Origin: Mucilaginibacter sp. SG564
Lineage (GTDB): Bacteria > Bacteroidota > Bacteroidia > Sphingobacteriales > Sphingobacteriaceae
Length of the DNA stretch: 57,277 nt
Assembly (NCBI RefSeq): GCF_013149275.1
Contig: NZ_JABGNA010000019.1
Span: 1-57,277, forward strand
Reading direction: 5' to 3'
A program made the translations under genes and the position numbers. Shown here one piece after another: positions 35,561-47,500 of this stretch; the stretch's first letter is position 1, and every line of letters begins with the position of its first letter. Under the pieces are notes generated by a model. That model had not been told where the DNA came from. It made no database searches and saw nothing but the letters and a program-made list of their open reading frames with translations.

Positions 35561-38500
35561 ATGAGAACCTTTACCTTTTATAGCAGGTACATAATAGTGT
35601 TATGCCTGTTATTGTGTGCTACAAGTCAAATATTCGGACAACGCCATTTTGCAACTACTCAACAAAGCGGCGCTACAGGTTTACTTTGCTTGGGCTGCGT
35701 GGTTAACAATCAAGGCAATGCCATTGATGCAAATCTGCAAACGTATTCTACTTTAAACGTACCGGTTGGCCTTTTAGCATCCACGTATCAGGAATTAATT
35801 TTCCCTACTACGGTTCCGGCCAATACGCAACTGACCATTAAACTGGGAACTGGCGATAACCTGCTTGATGTTACACTTCTTGGTGGAGTAACAATTACCC
35901 CATATAATGGCAGTGTGGCGGGCACACCGGTTACGGCGCCAACTTTGGCAAGTGTAGCCAGCAGCAATAACCAATTGGAGCTTATTTATGCGCCAACGCA
36001 GGCTTATGACAGGGTTAGGGTAACACTTAGCGGTGGTTTGCTGGGAGCGTTAAGCAGTATATACCTGTATGACGCGTTTTATACTACTCCCGGTCCGCCT
36101 ATTTGCAATACCACTTATGATGAATTACATGGTATATCCTCGGCATTGCTTGGCTTGGGGTTAAACGTAGGAGGTGTAGCGAATCCTCAAAACGCAATTG
36201 ATGGCAATCCGAATACAGCATCCACCCTTAACGCGGGTGTTGGTGCGTTAGGGGCATTTGCACAACAAACACTCATTTTTCAATCAGCATCAACTGTTGG
36301 CGATTCTGTAAAATTGACACTAACCATACCTAAATCTTTGCTGGATGTTGGGCTTCTTTCCAGTATATCGATATCAACTTTTAATGGTAATACCGATAAT
36401 AATGACACGCAGTTCTTAAGCGCATCATTGCTTAGTATACGCCTGCTCGATTTTTCAAATAACCGGCAGCGGCTAACCGTCTCTTACGTACCAACGAAAG
36501 TGTTTGACCGTGTTCAGCTCAGGCTTGGAGGGGTGGCCAATGTGTTGTCAACCCTTGATCTGAATGAGGGCGAGATAGCGATACCGCAACCTATCATAAA
36601 AGTTAATAACGTGGCGGTAACTACAGCGCAATTATGTGCCGGTAGTACGGTTACCCTTAATGCTACCGCCAATTTAGCGGGTACAAGCTTTAGCTGGTTT
36701 ACCCAGCCAACAGGCGGTACTGCGGTATTTACAGGGGCAAGTTTTACCACACCGGCTTTAACTAATAATATCACTTATTATGTATCGGCAACCCGACCAG
36801 GTTGTGCTACGGCATCTACCCGCACCCCAGTAACCATTAATGTTAATCAAATTCCGGTAGCGCCAGTTGTTGCTAATGCCAATCTTACGGTATGCCCTGG
36901 TTCCACCGCGATATTTGCGGCCACGCCGGTTACCGGCGTTACCGTTAACTGGTATGCAACTGCAACCGGTGGTACTCCATTGTTTACAGGTAATACTTTT
37001 ACCAGCCCGGCTTTAACCGCTACTACAAGCTATTATGCTGAGGCAGCAAGCGGCGGTACCTGCGTAAGTACTACACGTACCAAAGTAACTGCCACTTTGA
37101 GTGCGCTACCTGCAGCACCAACGCTGGCCGCAACAAACGTAGCTATTTGCGAGGGTGATGTAGCCGTATTGGCCATTGCATCACCAGTAGCCGGACAAAC
37201 TTATAACTGGTATGCTACCGCAACCGGTGGTACGCCATTGTTTACCGGTACCAACTTTACCAGCCCTGCTTTAAGCGCCAATACTACTTATTATGCCGAG
37301 GCTGTTAACGCCACCGGTTGTACAAGTGCCACCCGTGTTGCAGCCAATGTAACTGTAGTGCCTAAGCCTGCAGCTCCTACGCTGGCTGTGAATAATGCAA
37401 CCATTGTAGCTGGACAAACTGCCACTATCAATGTAAGTAACGCGCAAACAGGCATTACTTATAAGTGGTACTCTTCGGCCGCAGCCGCTACCCCTGTATT
37501 TACAGGTAATCCTTTTACAACACCGGCTCTTTTCAGCACCACTACTTATTATGTGTCAGCTGCCAATGCTACCGGTTGCGAATCGACAACCCGTACCCCG
37601 ATAACAATCACTGTTACCATCAATAATAATTCGCCTTGCACATTTGCTAATCAGCAAAGTACTGCTATCAATGGCTTGTGCTTATTATGTTCCATTAACA
37701 ACGATGTACTCGCAGCTGACGCCGACACAACCACGGCATCAACCATAACTGTACCTGTTGGACTTTTGGGCGGATCGGCTTCACAGACACTGATATTCCC
37801 GAACCCAGGTTTTGCAGGTGATACCATTAAACTTGCCTTAGAAACCCCAGGTGGCCTTGCCGATTTAAATTTGCTTGGCGGAATAACCGTTGCCGTTTAT
37901 AATGGCGGAACATTAGTAGGCAGCTATCCACTTAATAACTCACTGCTAACATTAAGGTTGTTGAGCGGCACTGGTAAGTATGCCGCATACGTTCCTGCTG
38001 TTGGGAATTATGACCGTGTGGTAGTAACATTGAATTCAGGGGCAGCAACGTTGCTTACCTCGTTAAAGATATACTACGCGGTACAGCAATATCCTACACC
38101 TAAATTTAACCCAACTGCCCCTGAAATTTGTAAAGGCAGTCCGGCTACACTAACCATTACATCTCCGACTCCGGCTAATGGAACTTTTAGCTGGTTCACC
38201 ACGCCAACCGGTGGTACCGCTGTTCATACCGGAACATCTTATACTACACCAGCCTTAACGGCTAATACAACTTATTATGTTGAATACAGCCGTGGCGGAA
38301 GCTGTGTAAGCCCAACACGTGCGCCGGTACAGGTAATAGTGGATGATACTCCGGTGAAACCGGTTGTAACGCCATCAAGTGCTACCATACTGGCTGGACA
38401 AACAGCTACTTTTAAAGCTACCGTTGTTAACGGGGCTACTATAAAATGGTATACCGCTCCAACCGGCGGTACACCAGTATTTACCGGCAATACTTTCACT

Positions 38501-41500
38501 ACCCCGGTATTGAATGCCAATACTACTTATTATGCAGAAGCTTCATTAGGCAGCTGCGTATCGCCAGACAGAACTGTTGTGCCTGTAACCGTTACCCCGA
38601 TAGTAATACCGGATGTATCTGTTAATCCGCCAACACAATCTGTTAACATCGGAACAACCGGCACTATAACCGCGAGTTCAACAACTCCAGGAACTGTATT
38701 TAACTGGTACACTACCCCAACCGGAGGTACCCCGATATTTACCGGGCCAACTTTTGTAACACCAGCAGTATTTGCCAATACCACCTATTATGCCGAAGCA
38801 GTAGTAACAGCTACCGGTGCCGTATCGGCTACCCGCGCAGCAGGTGTGGTTAATGTTATACCTGTTGGCTCCGACCCTGTAGCTTGTGCTGCGGCTACAG
38901 CACAAACCAATTCGGCTAATGGATTATGTTTATTGTGCGGTATTACCAATGCCGGAGGAGCGATTGATAATGATCGTAATACATTCTCTCAAATACATGT
39001 ACCGATAGGTTTATTGGGCGGTTCGGCTCAGCAAACATTACAATTTGCGCATCCAGGTATTGTAGGCGACAGCGTTATTGTTGAATTAGGTATCCCAGGT
39101 TCGCTGGCTGATGTTGGTTTGTTATCACAAATTCAGATAGGTACTTTTAATGGTGGAACTTTCAATAACGATTTCTTTACGGTAAATGGATCTTTATTAA
39201 ATGTTACCTTATTGAACGGTACAAGCCGTTTCAGAGTAGCCTTTAAAGCAGGTGCGGCATTTGACCGTGTTGAAGTTCAGTTTAACTCGGGTGTGGCCGG
39301 CTTACTAAATTCGGTAAATGTTTATGACGCTTACCAGTCAGTAGCCGTACCTACTGTCAGCGCTGCCAACGTAAGCACATGCCAGGGAACAACCGCTACA
39401 CTTACAGCTACTAACGTGCCGGCCAACGTAACCATAAAATGGTATACTGCCGCCTCTGGTGGTACAGCGGTATTTACTGGTGCCAATTTTGTTACGCCGG
39501 TAGTTAATGCTAATATTACTTATTATGCCGAAGCCAGCCGCACAGTTGATGGTTGCGCCCAAACTAAGCGTACACCAGTAACCGTAACTATTGTTCCGGC
39601 GCCAGCGTCTCCGATTGTGGATGCTACAACTAAGGCTGTATGTTCTGGCCAACCAGCTACATTTACGGCACAAGCCGTTAGCGGTGTTGTGTTTACCTGG
39701 TATGCTACTGCTACAGGTGGTACTCCATTATTTACCGGGGCACAATTTACCAGCCCGGCATTAACTGCTACTACTTCATACTACGTTCAGGCTACTGCAG
39801 GTTCATGCGGAAGCTCGGCTCGTACCCAGGTAACAGCTAATGTTGTTACAACACCTTTAGTACCAACCGTAGTTACACCGGTACAGATCTGCTCCGGTTC
39901 ACCGGCTACATTATCAGCCTCATCAACTCAGGCTGGTGTTATCTTTAACTGGTACACTACCGCTACAGGCGGTACCCCGGTATTTACAGGTGCTCAATAT
40001 ACTACCCCGGCATTAACTGCCAATACATCATATTACGTTGAAGCTGCGTCAACAGGGGGCTGCACCAGCTCAACAAGGGCAAAAGCGGATGTGTCGGTTA
40101 ATCCGACACCCGTTGCGCCTACTATTAATGCCCCCGGCCAGGTAACATCTGGTCAATCAGTTACACTGACAGTTACCTCATCTGTAGCAGGTGTTACCTA
40201 TAAATGGTATGCTGCTGCAACTGGTGGTACAGCCCTGGCTACAGGCACTACATTCACTACTCCGGCTTTAACCTCCAATACCACTTATTATGTAGAGGCA
40301 AGTACTGCTGCGGGTTGTACAAGTGCAACACGTACTGTAGTAAATATTACAGTTAACCCGATCTTCTCAACCAATTGCGATTTCGCGTCTACTCAAACAT
40401 TTGATGTGAACGGCGGCCTGCTTTGCGTTGGTTGCGCGGTGAACAATCCTAATAACTCTGTTGACCAGGATACCACCAACTTTAGTCAGTTGAGCGTTCC
40501 AATTGGTCTGGTAGGTTCAAACGTATCACAAAAATTAATATTCAGCGATGCCGGTGTTGTAGGCGATACCGTAACGGTTAAAATAGCGGTTCCGGCTAGC
40601 CTGGCTACTGTGGGTGTACTGAACCAATTACAAATAGCTTCTTATAACGGCGCTACTTATAACAACGACCGTCTTACTTTAAGCAGTAACCTGCTGAAAA
40701 TTACCTTGCTGAACGGTAACCAAACCGCATTAGTAAAATTTGCTCCAAAATCGGCGTTTGACCGGGTTGAGATCAGGTTTAACGGCGCTTTGGCATCATT
40801 GTTCAATACATTAAATATTTATTATGCTACCAAACAGGTAGAGGCGCCAACTTTGGCTGCTAAAACTGTAAGTATATGCTCTGGTAGTACCGCTACATTT
40901 ACTGTAAACAATCCTCGTGCCGGTATAACCTATAAATGGTATACATCAGCAACAGGTGGTACATTAGTACATACCGGAGCAACATTTACAACGGCAGCGT
41001 TAAATGCAACAACTACTTATTATGTAGAAAGCAGCCGTGCTTCAAGCGGTTGTGCTAATCCTAACAGGGCGTCGGCCACTGCCAATGTTACTCCGGCTCC
41101 GGTTAATCCGGTTCTGGCGCAGGCATCGGTACCTGTGTGTTCGGGTTCATCAGCAGTGTTAACTGTTTCACCAACACAAGCAGGTGTGGTATATAACTGG
41201 TATGCAGCTGCAACCGGTGGTACACCTTTAGCAACCGGGGCTCAATTTACAACGCCTGTAGTTACCGCAAATACATCATATTATGTAGAAGCATCGGCAA
41301 ATGGCTGCGTTAGCCCAGCCCGTACTAAGGCCGATGTAATTGTTAATCCTGTACCCGTTGCTCCAACGATAGCTGTAAACCCGGCTAATGGACAAGTTAC
41401 AACAGGAAGCTCGGCTACATTGACTGCCACTTCAACCACTGCCGGAGCTATCTTTAAATGGTATACAACAGCAACCGGCGGTACACCTGTATTTACGGGA

Positions 41501-44500
41501 GCAGTATTTATAACTCCGCCTTTAACTGCTACTACAACTTATTATGCAGAAAGCTCACTGGCTTCTGGTTGCGTAAGCGCGCAACGTACAGCGGTGATCA
41601 TTACTGTTAATCAGCCTATCATCATACCAGATGTGGCCGTTAATCCGCCAACACAAACTGTTAACGCGGGTACTTCGGGCAGCTTAACCGCATCATCAAC
41701 TACGCCAGGTGCTGTATTTAACTGGTTTACTACGCCAACCGGAGGTACAAGCATATTTACAGGACCAAACTTTGTTAGTCCTGCTGTATTTGGACAAGTT
41801 ACTTATTATGCAGAATCAAGCATTCCTGCTACCGGAGCAGTGTCGGCTTCAAGAGCATCGGGTATCATTAATGTAAACCCAATTGGGCCTAACCCGGTTC
41901 CTTGCGACGCCGCGATCGATCAGACCAGCTCGGTTAACGGTATATGTTTACTGTGCGGTGTGAGCAATGCCGGTGGTTCTGTTGATAACAATAGTGAAAC
42001 CTTCTCGCAAATACATGTACCGGTAGGTTTACTGGGTGGATCGGCACAACAAACCTTACGTTTTGCCAATACAGGTATTGTAGGTGACAGCGTAACTGTT
42101 GACTTAGGTATCCCTGGTTCATTAGCCGATGTAGGCTTACTATCACAGATACAGGTAGCTACCTATAATGGTTCAACCTATAATGGCGATCGCGTTACCG
42201 TTGACGGATCATTACTTAAAATAACTTTATTGAACGGAACCTCCCGTTTCAAATATAAATTTAAAGCCGCGCATACATTTGACCGAGTGGAGATCACCTT
42301 TAACTCAGGTGTTGCCGGTTTACTTGCCGCTGTGAATGTTTATGATGCTTACCAATCCGTAGCATCACCAACTATCAGTGCGCCAAATGTTACCATTTGC
42401 TCTGGCTTGCAGGCTACTCTGACAGCTACCGTACCAGCCAACGTTACTGTAAGATGGTATACTTCAGCAACTGGCGGCACAGCAGTATTTACTGGTGCAA
42501 CCTTCTTAACACCAGCATTAACTGCTACTACAACTTACTATGCTGAAGCCAGCCGCACAGCCGATGGTTGCGCCCAGGCTATACGCACACCGGCTACTGT
42601 AACAGTTACACCGGCACCAGCTAAACCTATTGTTGCTGTGCCAACACAAACGGTATGCTCTGGTCAGCCGGCGTCCTTTACTGCAACAGCGGTTGCGGGT
42701 GTTACCTTTAACTGGTATACCGCACCAACGGGTGGCACACCAGTATTTACAGGTGCTACATTCGTGACACCTGCGTTAACTGCTACAACAAATTATTATG
42801 TTGAAGCTACAAGCGCTGCATCTTGCGGAAGTTCAAGCCGTACCCAGGTAACCGCGAATGTGACAGCAACACCACTGGTGCCAACTGTATCACAAACACC
42901 GGTATCAACCTGCTCTGGTTCATCTGCGGTATTATCGGCTACTTCAACCCAGTCGGGAGTTACCTTTAACTGGTATACTACGCCAACCGGCGGAACGCCA
43001 GTTGCAACCGGAGCTACATTTGTTACACCGGCTTTAACTGCCAGCACTTCTTATTATGTTGAAGCAGCAGCGGGTGGTTGCACAAGCTCAACCAGAGCTA
43101 AAGCAGATGTGATTGTAAATCCAACACCTGTTGCTCCGGTTATTACTTCAAATGCTCCGGGCGGTCAGATCACGTCTGGTCAAACAGCTACATTAACAGC
43201 TACATCTACCACTGCGGGTGCTACCTTTAAATGGTATACCTCGGCAACCGGTGGTACGGCAATATTTACCGGAGCCGTATTTACTACTCCGCCTTTAACA
43301 TCAAATACTACTTATTATGTTGAGGCTGTATTAACCAGCTCTGGCTGTACCAGCACAACACGTACAGCGGTTACTGTTAAAGTAAATCCAATATTCTCAA
43401 CCAATTGCGATTTCGCATCAACTCAAACATTTGATGTGAATGGCGGTCTGATTTGCGTTGCCTGCGGTGTAACTGATGAAAATAATTCAGTTGATCAGGA
43501 TACTACCAATTTCAGTCAATTACATCTGCCAATCAGTGTATTGGGTTCATATGTATCACAAAAACTCATATTTGCGGATCCAGGGCTTGTTGGTGACACG
43601 GTGACCTTGAAAATAAGCGTTCCGGGAAGCCTGGCCGATATCAATGTATTGGGCTCTATACAATTAGCCTCATACAACGGCGCTACTTTTAACAACGATC
43701 GTATTACACTGAGCAGTAACTTAATAAAAATAGCTATCCTGCCTGGTGGCCAAACTGCCATTATCAAATTCGCACCAAAAGCGGTGTTTGACAGGGTAGA
43801 GGTTCGTTTAAACTCAGGTATAGCGACATTGTTAACTACAACTAACATCTATTATGCAAGCAAACAAGTTGAAGCGCCTCGCTTAGCCGTTAATACACAA
43901 AATATTTGCGCGGGTGGTACTGCTACATTTACAGTAAGCAACCCACGTGCAGGTGTAACTTACAGATGGTACAGTGCGGCAGTAGGTGGTACACTGTTAC
44001 ATACAGGTACAAGCTATAGCCCAACCAATATACTGGCTACTACTACTTATTATGTAGAAAGCAGCCATACTTCAACGCTATGTCCTAACCCGAACAGGGT
44101 AGCGGCAACTGCTAACGTTACACCATCACCGGTTAACCCGGTATTGGCCAGCTTCCCTGCCGAGATCTGCGCGGGTCAGCAAGTAACGCTTACTGTAACT
44201 AATGCAAATGGTGCAACCATTAACTGGTATACATCAGCAGCCGGCGGCACTCCGGTGTTTACAGGTACAAGCTTTAATGTAACACCAATTTCAACCATCA
44301 CTTATTATGTTGAAGCAGTAAATGGCACCTGTACCAGCCCTGCACGTACAACGGCTACAATAAAAGTTAATCAATTGCCATCAAAACCAGGTGTACAATC
44401 ACCAAATGTGGCGGTTTGCGCTGGCAGTCCTGCTACGTTAGCAGTTACCTCGCCAGAGGCTGGTGTTACCTATAACTGGTATACTGCAGCTACCGGCGGC

Positions 44501-47500
44501 GCATTGGCGCATACCGGTGCTACATTTACAACCCCGGCAATTACACAGGCGATTACCTACTATATTGAGGCTACTAATTCTTCAAGCTGTATAAATGGCG
44601 GTGGACGTACATCGGTTACTGTTACACCAAACAGTTTACCAGCCGCGCCGATATTGAGCAACACATCTACTCCGGTTTGTAATGGTGGAAGCCTTACCGT
44701 AAGTATTGTTAACCCTGTTGCAGGCATAACTTATAACTGGTATGCTGCAGCCACAGGCGGTGCTCCAGTATTTACCGGAACATCAAATACGCTTAATAAT
44801 TTAACAGCAAGTATTACTTTCTACGTTGAGGCGGTTAATACAGCAAGCTCAACCAATTGCAGCAGTGCGACACGTACAAAAGTGGATGTAACGGTATTGC
44901 CAATACCTCCAACTCCGGTGATACAGATCCCAACTGGTGGTCTTACCGTTTGCTCGGGCTCATCAGTTACCATCAATATAGCTAACCCGCAAACAGGTGT
45001 GGTTTACAGATGGTATGATGCACCAACTAATGGCACGTTATTATATACAGGCGTGCAGTTTGTTAGTCCGGCTTTAACAGCCAATACAACTTACTATGTT
45101 GAGGCAGCAACTGCAGGCAATTGTAACGCATCTGCACGTGCCCAGGCATCTGTAACAGTTACACCGCTTCCACCAGATCCGGTAGTTGCGGCGGCCAACC
45201 AACAGGTATGTTTAGGCAGTACAGCTACATTGTCTGTACAAGCACCACAAGCCGGTGTTACTTATAAATGGTATGATTCAACTACCAAAAATCACTTACT
45301 GTTTACAGGTAACCCTTATACAACAGCCGCTATAACCACCACTACAGATTTCTATGTAGAAGCAACAAATGCTACCGGTTGTAGCAGCAGCGGCTTCGGC
45401 TTTGCACAAGTGACTGTGGTGGCAGCGCCAGGGGCACCGGTAATAGCAGGTGGTAACACAGTGCCAACTTGTTCAGGTTCTACAGCCTTAATAACTGTTT
45501 CAAATCCAAGTGTATTGCTTACCTATAAATGGTACAGTTCTGCAACAGGCGGTGTTGCATTGGCCAGTGGGGTAACTTTTACCACGCCAGTACTAACAGC
45601 TAATGCTACTTATTATGTAGAAGCATCAAACAACATTGGTTGTACTTCGGCAACCCGCACTAAAGTTGATGTGGTTGTTAACACATTGCCAAACGGACCA
45701 ACAGTAACAACCCAGGCAGGTTCGTCAACACCAACAGTATGTTCAGGTGGTTCGGCTGTGTTGGTTGCAAAAAGCACTACACCTGATGTTACCTTTAAAT
45801 GGTACAATGTAGCCACCGGAGGCACTCCGATATTTACTGGAGCTACATTCACTACTCCTGTAATTACGGCAGCTACTACTTATTATGTAGAAGCCGTGAG
45901 CAATACTACAGGTTGTACATCAAGTTCACCACGTACTTCGGTAACTATTAATATTGATAATACTAAAGCACCAGATCCAACAGTTGATGCTACCAGCTTA
46001 ACTACTTGTCAAAATAGTACAGCTACTATCAAAATAGTTAACGCGGTACCAGGAACAACTTATACCTGGTATACATCAGCAACAGGCGGAGCCTCAGTAC
46101 ATACAGGTTCAACCTTTACAACACCTGTGTTAACTGCCGATGTAACCTATTATGTTGAAGCTACAAATGCCCAGGCATGTAACGCGTCAACAAGAATAGC
46201 CGCGCCGGTTAAAGTAACGCCACAACCACCAACGCCAACCGTTTCGAGTCCGAATGTATCGGTATGTTTGGGTAGTACGGCAACGCTTTCTGTAGCTTCG
46301 CCACAGGCGGGTATTACTTACAACTGGTACACCGATGCCGGAAGAACCAACCTGGTATTTACAGGATCAAGCTTCCCGCTTGGGGCTGTTAACGCTAATG
46401 CTACCTATTATGTAGAAGCAGCAAGCGGTACATGCTCAAGCCCAGGTGTGGCCACTGTTCAGGTAACCGCGGTTCCGGCGCCTGGAGCACCGGTAATAGC
46501 TGGCGGTAATTCAGTAAATAATTGCGCAGGAGGTTCGGTAACATTAACTATCGATAATCCGCAGGCAAACTTTACCTATAACTGGTACAGCACAGCAAGT
46601 GGTGGTACTCCATTATATACTGGTACAAGCTTTGTTACACCTACGCTAACTACCAATACCATATACTTTGCAGAGGCGGTAAATAATACAGGTTGCCCAT
46701 CTGCTTCGCGTACAAGTGTTACCGTTACCGTAACATCAGCGCCAATTGCGCCACAGGCAAGCACTCAAGGTACTTCAATATGTCCTGGATCAAGCACTAC
46801 CATATCGGCCACAAGTTCTACACCTGGTGCGGTTATCAAATGGTATGCTGCCAATACAGGAGGGGCAGCCTTGTTCACCGGTACCGATTTTACAACACCT
46901 GTATTATCAGCTAATACTACTTATTATGCCGAAGCCGAAGTTGCAGGCGGTTGTGTATCAACTACCCGCACGCCGGTAACAGTTACCATACTTAGTCCGC
47001 TGGCTGCACCAGTAGTGACCGTAGGCTCAACTACTTCAGAGAGCATTACGTTTACATGGGCTGCTGTTACAGGGGCTACCGGTTACCAGGTAAGCTTAGA
47101 TAACGGACAACATTTTGTTGCACCAAGTTCAGGTGCCGCAGGCTTAAGCCATACTGTGAGCGGATTACAGCCAGGACAATCGGCTACTATTATTGTACGC
47201 GCCACCGGAAATTCTGCTTGCCAGTTGAGTGCTAACTCTGTAGCAGTTACCGGAACTACAAGTAATCCTTTTGGTAATGGATTATTTATACCGAATGCGT
47301 TTACTCCTAACGGGGATGGAAATAACGATATACTGTATGTTTATGGAACTACCATCCAGGCCTTAACATTATCAATTTACGACCAATGGGGTGAGCTGCA
47401 ATTCAAATCAACTAATAAAGCAAGTGGATGGGATGGTACATATAAGGGTACCAAGCAGCCGGTTGGTGTATACGTTTATTATGTTGAAGCTACCATGAAT

